Shown: positions 32,641 to 42,177 of the stretch, in pieces
Layout: every line of letters begins with the position of its first letter
Position numbering within the stretch: the first letter of the stretch is position 1
Translations under genes and position numbers: made by a program
Source: Leptasterias polaris
Lineage: Eukaryota > Echinodermata > Asteroidea > Forcipulatida > Asteriidae
Direction of reading: 5' to 3'
Assembly (NCBI GenBank): GCA_037783415.1
Contig: JAZGTN010000064.1
Span: forward strand, 1,406,001-1,470,000
DNA: 64,000 nt
Notes under the pieces: generated by a model
Told to the model about the DNA's origin: nothing
What the model saw: the letters and a program-made list of their open reading frames with translations, nothing else
The model's database searches: none

Positions 32641-33973
32641 CGTACAAACCAGCGCTATCAATATGCAGTGGGCTGTCCCATGCACGCCTGTTCGCTATCA
32701 GTACTTGTAAGGATTTAGTCATGAGTATTGCAATGTTACCAACGCCAGGTCGGCATGCGACTAAACGACCGACCAATTGTGCAACAAGCCTAGCTGTAAC
32801 ACTAGCATTAGAGAGGGTCGTTTGGATAAGTGAATCTAACATGTCGAAAATATGAGTAATTTTCGACAAGGGAACCGAAATAGTAAACCGCTTTGTATCT
32901 ATAACAAAACCTAACCAGGTGAGACTCTGAATGGGGAACCAATTAGATTTTTGTTCATTAACGACAAAACCAGCATTACGCAAGTCATTTGAAACAATAT
33001 CCGCTTGCTTTGTAAGTTGCTGTTCATTTGTATTGGCCACTATACCGTCATCTAAATACAATACAATGGCAATACCTAGTCGGCGCCATCGCTTTACCAA
33101 CGGCCTTAACAATTTAGTGAAAATATGACAAGCTGTAGAGAGGCCGAAGGGTAGAACCTTAAAAATAAAATAGCGACTTGTTTCGGATTTGGCAAATTGC
33201 CAAGAAAACCCGAGATATTTGCAATGTGGGCTACTAATCTCAACGTGGTGATAACCCGACTTTAAGTCGAATAAGAACATATAGGAGTTTGGTCCCAAGT
33301 ATTGCTTCAGAATTTTTAGGCCTTCGTATTTCACTGGTAAATAATCCAAGTGCTTGTTAACTTCTCGAAGGTCCAAAATCAATCTGCACTTGCCAGAACG
33401 ATTGGTGGAAACACTCAAAGGGTTAACGACAGTTGGGGGAGAAAAAACCTCTACAACTAAATTGTTAATCAGTAATTCAGCTATGGCAGACTCTACAAAG
33501 ACTGAATTTTCTTTCGTTGAACGATTATTGGAAAGAAAACACGAATTAGGCATTGATAAGAATGGCAATTTATAACCTAGCTCAATGGTCTGCAGAATAA
33601 ATTTGGAGGCCTCGATTTCCCTCCAAAAGGAGAGACTTTTAAGGAGACTACCACGCAAAGGTAACAATTTCGTCGGAACATTAACGTTGAAATCAATACT
33701 TTCTCCGAACCCTAGATCTGTGAACACATCATTGAGAACAGCAAATTCACTTATCTTATCATCTACAGTGTTTTGTACTCGGTTAAGCTGAGGGTTGGGT
33801 AGAACTTCCGGGACCAATGGTGCAGGCTTTTGCCCAATGTCCTTGTTGCCCACAGCGGAAGCAATATCCTCTTTCTTGGGCGCGTCTGGATACCCCTGCA
33901 ATGGCGCCTCGTGCAGGGGCGGTGTTACGAAAGGGCCTCCAAGGTGCAGGACTTGGTCTGGACCCCACAGCAT
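32612..33973 (-). CDS. Reverse transcriptase of YR element 1
   Basis: 453 codons from ATG 33973, overlapping gag by 191 bp in another frame. RT motifs in order: CRLILDLREVNKHL, FDLKSGYHHVEI, YLGFSWQF, VLPFGLSTACHIFTKLL, the catalytic LYLDDGIV near 33045, and LTWLGFVID. A thumb region with ARLVAQLVGRLVA follows. This is the DIRS-type RT. Pol lacks a DDE integrase, in line with the separate recombinase. The ORF is intact except for the frame change into RNase H at its end. Confidence 0.9.
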   Translation of the reverse strand: MLWGPDQVLHLGGPFVTPPLHEAPLQGYPDAPKKEDIASAVGNKDIGQKPAPLVPEVLPNPQLNRVQNTVDDKISEFAVLNDVFTDLGFGESIDFNVNVPTKLLPLRGSLLKSLSFWREIEASKFILQTIELGYKLPFLSMPNSCFLSNNRSTKENSVFVESAIAELLINNLVVEVFSPPTVVNPLSVSTNRSGKCRLILDLREVNKHLDYLPVKYEGLKILKQYLGPNSYMFLFDLKSGYHHVEISSPHCKYLGFSWQFAKSETSRYFIFKVLPFGLSTACHIFTKLLRPLVKRWRRLGIAIVLYLDDGIVANTNEQQLTKQADIVSNDLRNAGFVVNEQKSNWFPIQSLTWLGFVIDTKRFTISVPLSKITHIFDMLDSLIQTTLSNASVTARLVAQLVGRLVACRPGVGNIAILMTKSLQVLIANRRAWDSPLHIDSAGLYELQFGENSC

Positions 33974-34418
33974 TGGTAGTCTTGAGCCGCTTCTGCTTGC
34001 GCTCTTTTAAGGTACGTGCGGCGTCCTTCTCTGCTTTGCGCATCTTCTTATCATCTTCCGAATCTGAAGCCAAGTCGTCAGCGATGTACTGGTTGACGGT
34101 CTCCCATCCAGACGGTGATTTATCCGCCAGCTTTATCAGCTTGATGCGATTGTCGACGACGGCCTGCAGTTTGTCAAGCTTCTCTAGTGCGTCATCGCGG
34201 TGTCGATCCAAAATGGCCGACTTCACTTCTGCAACACCCTCCGCAACGTTAGCGCAGAATTTGTACTGGGCCAAATTCCCTTTGCTCTTTATGTCCGGGA
34301 GCTGAAGCGTGGCCTTTGTTGCTTCCCTTGCATTCTGCTCTTTGAGGCTGTCGAATTTTCTGTCGAGGTAAGTCATAAGCCCGGCTATGTCTACTGGAGG
34401 CGCACCATTTTCAGCCAT
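33783..34418 (-). CDS. Gag-like protein of YR element 1
   Basis: The first plausible ATG at 34418 (MAENGAPPVDIAG) gives 211 residues; the frame is open up to 34544 inside A1. It has a helical N-terminal part (VDIAGLMTYLDRKFDSLKEQ), a charged middle (DDLASDSEDDKKMRKAEKDAARTLK) and a C-terminal zinc knuckle CFRCGQQGHWAKAC. It overlaps the RT ORF in another frame. Confidence 0.82.
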   Translation of the reverse strand: MAENGAPPVDIAGLMTYLDRKFDSLKEQNAREATKATLQLPDIKSKGNLAQYKFCANVAEGVAEVKSAILDRHRDDALEKLDKLQAVVDNRIKLIKLADKSPSGWETVNQYIADDLASDSEDDKKMRKAEKDAARTLKERKQKRLKTTNAVGSRPSPAPWRPFRNTAPARGAIAGVSRRAQERGYCFRCGQQGHWAKACTIGPGSSTQPSA

Positions 34419-34476
34419 GGCGTATGCGTGTGGCGAGGTAGACGTGCAGACGCATTGGGGCATGTAGGCAGGGGAG

Positions 34477-34665
34477 AAAGTAAACTTGGCGTGTACGCCA
34501 TATAAGTGTGTCAGAAAGCCGAATGACATACCACAAGAACACAATACTTATATAGCCCGCCTAAGCAACGCTTGATTGCCCAGGCAGGCCATACCCCCAT
34601 TCTAATTGCTTACGAACCGAAAGGAAAGTGTTTCTCTTCTAACAAAAGACCGAAAAGAAACACAT
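34477..34665 (-). repeat. A1 split direct repeat, 5' end of YR element 1
   Basis: 189 bp from AAAGTAAACTTGGCGTGTAC to AGAAACACAT, identical by eye with A2 at 15366-15554. It probably holds the promoter. Confidence 0.88.
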
Positions 34666-35376
34666 ATATTACACATAGTGTTACCGCAAACGGAATATAC
34701 ATTGATAAATCACCATGCAATGCTTCAAAACCCACATAAAATCTAGCTCCACTTTCACTATATTATTGATTGGTCTTCCAGTTAAACGTACATTGAAGTA
34801 AATGACGTAAATCAAACACAGGCTTGGCATTACAGATTTACCAAATGGCAACATAAGCAAAAACAGAGCAGAGAAACGATGTTTGTTTGATCGATTTCCT
34901 CTTGTGCGTAATAGGCTGGTACCGGTTTGATAAATAACGCTTTGCTAAGAACAAATAATAAAAGTATTACCCCCAATCAATACCATGTCAGTGTTGTACC
35001 GGTACCTTTCCCCCCTGTTCATTGCATCAGAGGTGCTCAAGAAAATTACCCCAAACCCTCAGAGTATAAAAACCCAATCCCTTTTCTTCTTCCAAACAAA
35101 CACACACCCCCACACACACAAACAAACAAACTATAATACAATATTTATGATGTCCGAGATCTTGTTCTTTCAGAGGATCTGGGTGATTGAAGCCCCCCCC
35201 CCCCGCAATGAAATTGCGAAAAACAGGATTACAAATAGCCTATAGGGAGAATTTAATAAGAAATCTTTGAAATGTAAAGCAATATCACTTTGTTTATATC
35301 CGTTTTTACTTTTAGCTCCGTCTTTCATAGAACCTTGGATAACCACGCATGTCAAATTTCCAGTTATTTCTTTCAT
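34666..35376. other. Spacer between YR element 1 and the Gmr1 element
   Basis: No gene recognised. It has CACACAAACAAAC microsatellite-like sequence near 35100 and a C run near 35194. Confidence 0.4.
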
Positions 35377-35381
35377 AGCGT

Positions 35382-36882
35382 TGTCACAGCTAGACCCATT
35401 GGAGATGATTAAAATGGTTATTTTGTATTTTCTTTGTCCAATGAACTTTAAGGACCATGATTTGCTACTGTGCAGCAGCTGCTTGGTTAATAACAATTTT
35501 GGCAGGTGTACAAGTGCTACTGTGCAGCAGCAGTACTTGTAATGTAAATACAAAGGCATTGCTCGATTCTGTTTCTATTGTTCTGTGGGCGTAGTCCCTC
35601 ATGAATGTCTTGGGAATGTCACTGGTGTGCTTGAGTGAACAAAGTGGGAGTGTGGGATATACAGTGGGTAAAGTAAAAGGATGTGCGGAGTACCAGTTTG
35701 AGTTTGGACGTGTGAGGTATATGAAGCTAGGCACAGGTAGCCAGAGTTCTCCAATGCATGCTGCGGCATAGATGTCTTTGGGATCTGTGAGGCACAGAGG
35801 AGGACTGAGCTTGGCAAATCGTAAGTTCTTTTAATTATGTTTATGGAGGAAACCCTGTGATTTGTATTAGTGTTTAAATATTAAATTTAGGGCAGTTGAT
35901 CCAACCACAGATAATTGCATTTTGATACTTTTCATTGATTTAAGGGCGAGTATATTGATAAGACAGGCTGTGTTTTAAGACCTTGTTCTTGTACAATTTT
36001 GGTATTATTTTCACATATATAGATGGTCCTACCCGACTGGGTAAATACTTGACGCTCTGACGTGAGCAGTTGGACACTCGGTCAATATTTACTGAGCTGA
36101 TGTGAAGTTGAATGGTGAAGCATGAGAGACGAGATATTGTCTTCACTAGGGTGGAGTCCGAGACATTGTCTTCACTAGGGTGGAGTCGAGTCCGAGACAT
36201 TGTCTTCACTAAGATGGAGTTGGCAATCCACTGATGGCAGGTTTTTGATAAACCAATGAACTGGATAGTCCAGAGTTGGAAAACCAGACTGTTATCGTCA
36301 GCAAAGACGAAAGTCCAACGAACCCTTTAAACATTGATTTAATACATGGAAGTGTGGACTCTAGAGTTAACGAATTATTGGAAGGAACATTGTTGGATCC
36401 TTGAGAGTTAACCAATTTTGAAAGGAATATGGTTGAATCCTTGAGAGTTAACAAATTGTTGGAAGGAGTATTGTTGATTGGAAACTTAATGGATTATGGA
36501 GGATTGATGTTGAATTACTGATAATCTAGAATTGAGAATACTGTCACCCGAGAGGTTAGAAATTGTTGATATATTGGTGAATTAAGGTTAATTGGAATCA
36601 GCAAATCATTGATTGGGATTTGGTTGATTAAATTTGTAATATCAAATTTACTGAATTTTGAGGATCAAATTGATTCTATTTCGAGGTGTATATATATTGT
36701 AGCGTAAACGGTGGCCACTGAAAAATACCTTGCAGGTAAAGTTATGCCTGAGTATTTTGTTGTGTAAATAAATTGTACTATATGTGTAAATATAATCGTA
36801 GTTGGCTTTAGTGATAATTTATTTCTGCAGCGTGTTTTTCTTCCTTTGTTGCAACCAGAACTCTAACGGGTTGGTTGTGACA
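35382..36882 (+). repeat. 5' LTR of the Gmr1 element
   Basis: Starts TGTCACAGCTAG and ends GGTTGTGACA, so TGTCACA and TGTGACA form the short terminal inverted repeat. A TATATATA motif near 36690 and an AATAAA near 36766 are candidates for transcription start and polyadenylation signals. Confidence 0.95.
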
Positions 36883-36886
36883 TTTT

Positions 36887-36904
36887 TGGGGGCTTGTCCG
36901 GGAG
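36887..36904 (+). other. Primer binding site, tRNA-Pro type
   Basis: TGGGGGCTTGTCCGGGAG, four bases after the LTR, starts with TGG. It differs little from the well known retroviral tRNA-Pro binding site. Confidence 0.75.
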
Positions 36905-37093
36905 ATGACATTTAAAAAAAAAAAAGGAAGACGCAGAATTAAGTTATTGCAATGTACAGTATTGAGTACTAAATGCATTTGTTAACGTTTTTTTTTAAAG
37001 CTTTCTTGTTATAGATCTGTTTGGGCTTACTCCTCTCTCTGTGCCACTGCAGTCAAGCTAGCAGCGCATGCGCGTAGCTGCGGTCCAAGCAAA

Positions 37094-40000
37094 ATGGAGA
37101 TGGAAAGGTTAGTGCAGTTGGGAAAAGAGATGAGTCTAGGAGAGGAATTGAGAGAGTTTGTGAGTACAGAGCAAGAGCGTATGATTAGAGAGCGAAGAGA
37201 GAAACAGATGGAAGAGAGGGAAGCTCGTGCCCAACAGTTAGAGATAAGGCGCGAAGAGAAAGAAACCCTTGAGTTACAATTGAAGTTACAGGTCTTGAAA
37301 GCACAATCTCAAGAATTGTCTGATCACAAACCAGGAAGTAAGACCGGTATCAAGTCAGTTACACCTAAATTGCCTCATTTTGATGATGAGAAAGATGAAT
37401 TAGATGCTTACCTTCAGCGATTTGAGCGATATGCTGCAGCGCAAAATTGGCCAAAAGTAAACTGGGCAGTAAATCTAAGCGCTCTTTTGAGAGGCAAGGC
37501 TCTTGGAGTCTATTCTAGATTATCCATTGAAGATTCATCTGAATACAGTTGTTTAAAGGATGCTCTGTTAAAGAGATACAATTTGACAGAAGATGGTTTC
37601 AGGAAAAAATTTCGTTCTGCTCGACCAGACAAATTTGAAAACCCTAAACAGTTCATTGTGAGACTTGGAAATTATTTCCACAGGTGGATTGAGTTGGCGA
37701 AAGTAAATCCTGACTTTGATGGCTTGAAGGATTTGTTGTTGCGAGAGCAATTTATTAATGGATGTAACCCTGACTTATCTTTATTTTTAAAGGAAAGACA
37801 ACCCAAGTCTATAAGTGCTGTGGCTGAACTTGCTGAGCAGTACATTGAAGCTAGAGGAGTATTTGGATATGATGTAGCTAATGGTTCTTTTAATCGTAGG
37901 GCTGACAATAGAGTAAAAGACCATTTCCAGTACCAACAACGGCAACAACCACATCAGAAATCCAACAATGTGGGTAAGCCAGCCAGTAATGACAGACAAG
38001 CAGACAGAAGAGGTCCACCTCCCAATTTTAGTAGGCCAAACATTTCGAACCTCACTAACAGAGATCAAAGATCATGTTTCATTTGTCATAAGACAGGTCA
38101 TCTTGCGCGAAACTGCTGGAAGAACCCTCAACGGAACCCTACCAGAGTGGCAGGACTTGTTAACTATGGTGATTCTTTTTATGAGCAGACGTCATTAGCC
38201 AATGACCAACCAAACTCGGCATCTGCATTTCAACAGAGTGGAAATACTCAGAGTAACACCGGACCACAATCTAACCAAACTGAACGGGTTGCATGTATGT
38301 ATATTGTTGACAAAAGAAATCTTGATAAGTGTTGTTTTAATGATGGCATAGTCACCTTACAGTGTGGGCATAAGCTGCCTTGGACAAGTGCAGCAGGTAG
38401 AGTTGAAGATGTAAATAAAATGCCTGTAACAAAGGGTAAACTTGATAACCATATGGTATCAGTTCTGCGGGATACAGGTTGCTCAGGAGTAGTTGTTCGT
38501 AGAAGTCTTGTTTCAGATACCCAGCTCACAGGTGCAAGCAAGTATTGTGTCCTTGTTGATGGTACTGTACAACAGTTAGCAGTTGCTAAGATTTTCATTG
38601 ATTCACCATACTATGTTGGATCTGTAGAGGCTTTGTGCATGACTAACCCTATATATGATGTCATAGTAGGAAACATCCCAGAAGCACGTGAACCTGGTAA
38701 ACCTGACGATAACTGGATGTGTAAAGGAGACAAAAAGAAGACATCAGAGCAGAAATCAGCAACCCACCTTGAGATCCAAGCTGTTCAGACTAGAGCACAA
38801 AAGGCAACAGAAGAGAAACCTCTTCCGGCATTGAAGGTTCCAAGTAGTCTACCGGAGGTCACTGCCGACGAAATGAGACGAGCTCAACAAGATGATCCCA
38901 CCTTACACAGGGTAAGAGAATTAGCATCTTCAGGGACAACCACAGTCAGCAAGGGTGAAAACTCTTCTCGTTTCTTTATGAAGAAAGGTCTCATTCATAG
39001 ACAGTTTACTAGTCCCAGAGTAGATGGTGGAGATATGATCACTCAATTGATAGTTCCACAACTTCATCGTACATCAGTAATGAAGTTAGCTCATGAATCC
39101 ATCTTAGGTGGTCATTTAGGTTCTAGAAAGACAGGAGATAAGGTTCTTTCAAATTTCTTTTGGCCAGGGGTGCAGTCTGACATTCGTCGTTATTGTCAAT
39201 CTTGTGACATCTGTCAACGAACTATTGCAAAAGGCAAAACCACCAGAGTCCCTCTTGGTCACATGCCATTAATCGATGAACCCTTCCAACGTGTAGCTGT
39301 AGACCTTGTAGGTCCAATTTCACCCATTACCGATAGAGGCAACCGTTATATTCTCACATGTGTAGATTATGCCACACGATACCCTGAGGCGATTCCCCTT
39401 AAGAGTATTGAAACACATCGAGTAGCTGAGGCGCTTGTAGAGATTTTTACCAGAGTAGGAATACCTAGGGAAATACTGACAGATCAGGGCTCCCAATTTA
39501 CATCAGGACTCATGAAGGAGATTAGTCGACTTCTTTCCCTTAGACAGCTTATGACAACACCCTACCATCCATCTTGTAACGGGTTAGTGGAAAGATTTAA
39601 TGGGACATTAAAGCAAATGCTTAAACGACTTTGCTCAGAGAAGCCAAAAGACTGGGATCGCTACATAGGTCCACTTTTGTTTGCCTATAGAGAAACTCCT
39701 CATTCAAGTTTGGGCTTTGCTCCCTTTGAGTTGTTGTATGGCAGAACTGTAAGAGGCCCCATGGCTATTCTCAGAGAACTTTGGTCAGGTGACGTTACAA
39801 ATCCAGAAGTGAAGACAACTTATGAATATGTTGTAGATCTGAGAAGTCGAATAGAAGACACGTGCAAATTGGCCAGCGAAGAACTCAGAAAATCATCACA
39901 GCGGTACAAGAAGTACTATGACAAGAAATCCAGACCTCGTCAGTTCAAGGAAGGAGATAAGGTATTGTTGTTGCTCCCCACAGACCACAACAAATTACTG

Positions 40001-41014
40001 ATGCATTGGAAAGGTCCGTTCACTGTAACCAAAAGATTGGGTAGTTATGACTACAAGATCGACTTGAATGGAAAACTCAAAACCTTTCACATTAACCTTC
40101 TTAAACAATATATAGAACGTCCGACTGAAACTAGTTGTGTACAATCTTGTTGTTTCCTTAGTCAGGTTGAAGGTGTTTTGGATGTTGCAGCAACTTCAGT
40201 CATTGAGCCAGAGATCGATGATGATGACTTCTCCAACATGCGATTACTTGCAGATGAATCATTGCAGCTACCTACTCTCAAAGCAAAAGAGACAGTCAGA
40301 GATGTTCAGATTGATGAAGGATTATCAGTAGATCAACAGTCCCAGGTGAAATGTCTGTTAAAGAGGTATGAGATGGTACTCACAGATCTACCAGGACGTT
40401 GTAAGTTAGCTGAACTCGACATTAAATTAACAGCAGATCCAGTTCGATCAAAGCCTTATCCACTACCACATGCCCTTCGAAACACAGTGTGCGAGGAAAT
40501 CAAGTCAATGCTTGAGATGGATGTCATTGAAAGATCCAATTCTCCCTATGCATCCCCTATTGTTTTAGTTAGTAAAAAGGATGGATCGCAACGCTTCTGC
40601 ATAGATTTCAGACGGTTGAACCGAGTGACAGTGTTCGATGCAGAGCCAATGCCAGATGCAGAGGAAATTTTCAGTAGACTGTCAGGGGATAAATATTTTT
40701 CCAAAATTGATCTCAGTAAAGGGTACTGGCAGATTCCTCTAAGTGACTCGACAAAAGAAAAGACAAGTTTCATTAGTCCTGAAGGTTTATTTCAATTTAA
40801 GACGATGCCATTTGGCCTGGTAAATGCCCCGGCTACTTTCAGTCGTATGATGCGCATTCTTCTTCAAGATGTAGCCAATGTCACAAACTTCATTGATGAT
40901 ATATTGATTCACACCAGCACCTGGGAAGACAATTGCTGCTCGATATGGGGCAGAGGGAGGCCCCCCCTCTATTGTGTCTTCATTGTGTTCTGGGAATCTC
41001 AGGAATTCTTTTGA
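37094..41014 (+). CDS. Gag-Pol of the Gmr1 element, truncated in RT by a MITE
   Basis: One frame of 1306 codons; the native part ends near 40929. Approximate residues: charged coiled coil 1-80; capsid 95-255 (FRKKFRSARPDKFENPKQF), related to the gag type from which vertebrate SCAN domains are thought to derive; zinc knuckle CFICHKTGHLARNC about 330; protease RDTGCSG about 458; integrase zinc domain HESILGGHLG..CQSCDIC 665-705; integrase core VAVDLVGP, LTDQGSQF and NGLVERF (D, D, E) at about 737, 795 and 832; GPF-type end HWKGPFTV about 970; RT with VSKKDGSQRFCIDFRRLN, MPFGLVNAPATF and FIDDIL about 1155-1270. The last 27 codons are MITE sequence. Gag and pol share one frame without stop. Confidence 0.92.
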   Translation: MEMERLVQLGKEMSLGEELREFVSTEQERMIRERREKQMEEREARAQQLEIRREEKETLELQLKLQVLKAQSQELSDHKPGSKTGIKSVTPKLPHFDDEKDELDAYLQRFERYAAAQNWPKVNWAVNLSALLRGKALGVYSRLSIEDSSEYSCLKDALLKRYNLTEDGFRKKFRSARPDKFENPKQFIVRLGNYFHRWIELAKVNPDFDGLKDLLLREQFINGCNPDLSLFLKERQPKSISAVAELAEQYIEARGVFGYDVANGSFNRRADNRVKDHFQYQQRQQPHQKSNNVGKPASNDRQADRRGPPPNFSRPNISNLTNRDQRSCFICHKTGHLARNCWKNPQRNPTRVAGLVNYGDSFYEQTSLANDQPNSASAFQQSGNTQSNTGPQSNQTERVACMYIVDKRNLDKCCFNDGIVTLQCGHKLPWTSAAGRVEDVNKMPVTKGKLDNHMVSVLRDTGCSGVVVRRSLVSDTQLTGASKYCVLVDGTVQQLAVAKIFIDSPYYVGSVEALCMTNPIYDVIVGNIPEAREPGKPDDNWMCKGDKKKTSEQKSATHLEIQAVQTRAQKATEEKPLPALKVPSSLPEVTADEMRRAQQDDPTLHRVRELASSGTTTVSKGENSSRFFMKKGLIHRQFTSPRVDGGDMITQLIVPQLHRTSVMKLAHESILGGHLGSRKTGDKVLSNFFWPGVQSDIRRYCQSCDICQRTIAKGKTTRVPLGHMPLIDEPFQRVAVDLVGPISPITDRGNRYILTCVDYATRYPEAIPLKSIETHRVAEALVEIFTRVGIPREILTDQGSQFTSGLMKEISRLLSLRQLMTTPYHPSCNGLVERFNGTLKQMLKRLCSEKPKDWDRYIGPLLFAYRETPHSSLGFAPFELLYGRTVRGPMAILRELWSGDVTNPEVKTTYEYVVDLRSRIEDTCKLASEELRKSSQRYKKYYDKKSRPRQFKEGDKVLLLLPTDHNKLLMHWKGPFTVTKRLGSYDYKIDLNGKLKTFHINLLKQYIERPTETSCVQSCCFLSQVEGVLDVAATSVIEPEIDDDDFSNMRLLADESLQLPTLKAKETVRDVQIDEGLSVDQQSQVKCLLKRYEMVLTDLPGRCKLAELDIKLTADPVRSKPYPLPHALRNTVCEEIKSMLEMDVIERSNSPYASPIVLVSKKDGSQRFCIDFRRLNRVTVFDAEPMPDAEEIFSRLSGDKYFSKIDLSKGYWQIPLSDSTKEKTSFISPEGLFQFKTMPFGLVNAPATFSRMMRILLQDVANVTNFIDDILIHTSTWEDNCCSIWGRGRPPLYCVFIVFWESQEFF

Positions 41015-41115
41015 GAATTTTAGGGGGGGTGCTTCTGTATACAAGAGGGAAGAGTGTGTTAGGGTTAGGGTTAGTTTGGGGGGGCCTCCCTCTGCCCCAT
41101 ATCGGGCATGGTATA
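40930..41115. mobile_element. 186-bp MITE inside RT of the Gmr1 element
   Basis: TGGGAAGA is duplicated at 40922-40929 and 41116-41123, an 8-bp target duplication as in hAT elements. Perfect 27-bp inverted repeats start CGATATGGGGCAGAGGG (40941) and end at 41104, about 11 bp inside the duplications. The interior has GTTAGGGTTAGGGTTAG (41059-41075). Insert plus duplication adds 194 bp and shifts the RT frame. Confidence 0.82.
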
Positions 41116-41889
41116 TGGGAAGAGCATCTTGATGTACTTGATCTGGTGCTAGGAAGATTAGAGAACGCAGGACTCACAGCTCGGCCTACAAAATGCCTCA
41201 TTGGTTACACGCAGTTAGAATATCTAGGTCATAGAGTAGGACAAGGACTACTAGAACCACTTTCAGACAAAGTCAAAAAGGTTCAAGATGCACCAAGACC
41301 CAAAACCAAAAAGCAATTAAGATCTTTCCTGGGCTTAACCGGATATTACAGAAGGTTCATCCCAAACTATTCAGCAATCGCCGCACCACTCACCGACAAA
41401 ACGAAGAAACGGGAACCAAACCACATCATCTGGGAAAACAGTCAAGAGTTTGCTTTTAAATCTCTAAAATCTTGTCTTGTGAAATCTCCTGTTCTTCATT
41501 TACCTGACATAAATCAACCATTCATTCTCCAGACAGATGCGTCAAATATCGGCCTGGGTGCCGTATTGTTGCAGTTTCATGGGGGCGAGAAATTTCCAGT
41601 GGCTTATGCATCCCGTAAACTTCTTCCACGGGAGTGTGCCTATTCCACAATAGAGAGAGAATGTCTAGCGATTGTATGGTCAGTGCAGAAATTTCAAACT
41701 TACTTGTATGGTAGAGATTTTGTACTTCAGACAGATCATCAACCATTAGCATATCTGAACCAAGCAAAGTCTTCAAACTCACGCATTATGCGATGGGCCT
41801 TACAACTACAGCCCTACAGGTTCAGGATTGAATCAATCAAAGGTACAGAGAACGTCGGTGCCGACTATCTAAGTAGAATTTGTTCTTGA
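41116..41889 (+). pseudogene. 3' part of Gmr1 pol: end of RT and RNase H
   Basis: This is the continuation of the frame interrupted by the MITE. It starts with HLDVLDLVLGRLENAGL and continues through the RT thumb (LRSFLGLTGYYRRFIPNYS) and RNase H: LQTDASNIGLGAVLLQ, STIERECLAIVW, LQTDHQPLAYL and GADYLSRI. Stop TGA at 41887-41889. It can only be made in one protein with the upstream part if the MITE is absent. Confidence 0.88.
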
Positions 41890-42162
41890 AGTGGAGCAGT
41901 TTTTGGCTTTGTTTTTTTGTTCAACTGACAGGATGATTGTATATAGTATGGTTGCCTTTACAACCACGAATTTCAGAGTGTTTTGTGGTAAAGGCATTTT
42001 CTAGTTAACCAATGTTATTTTCTTCTTACTTGCAGGTCTCAATTTAACTGTGTGCTTTAAATTACAGGAGAAGTTTGACAAGAGAGGAATTGTCACTAAA
42101 TGGATGTATATTTGTGTAAAAAAAAATACATATAAAAAATTAACATTATTTTTTTTTCTCCC

Positions 42163-42177
42163 AAGGAGGGAGGGAAT
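42163..42177 (+). other. Polypurine tract of the Gmr1 element
   Basis: AAGGAGGGAGGGAAT directly precedes the 3' LTR. This is the expected place and composition for the plus-strand primer. Confidence 0.75.

Larger units (their letters stand above)
14610..34665 (-). mobile_element. YR retrotransposon 1 (PAT/Ngaro-like, split direct repeats), interrupted by a 15 kb insert
   Basis: In element orientation the order is A1 (34665-34477), gag, RT, RNase H, YR, B1 (15638-15555), A2 (15554-15366), B2 (14693-14610). A1 and A2 are 189 bp each and identical by eye; B1 and B2 are 84 bp each. B1 and A2 are contiguous. This A1..B1A2..B2 plan is the split direct repeat structure known for PAT and Ngaro elements of the DIRS order, which integrate with a tyrosine recombinase and not a DDE integrase. 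Without the 16446-31465 insert the element is about 5 kb. Confidence 0.85.

Noticed and set aside
35170..36454. Minus-strand frames of 72-129 codons, repeated at 42146-43250
   Set aside because: They lie in both LTRs of the Gmr1 element, antisense and without domains. Their duplication only reflects the LTRs.
37568..38598. Several antisense frames of 60-116 codons
   Set aside because: They are shadows of the intact gag-pol frame on the plus strand.
41059..41075. Interstitial telomere or chromosome fusion point
   Set aside because: Only about three TTAGGG-like units, entirely inside a MITE with clear inverted ends.
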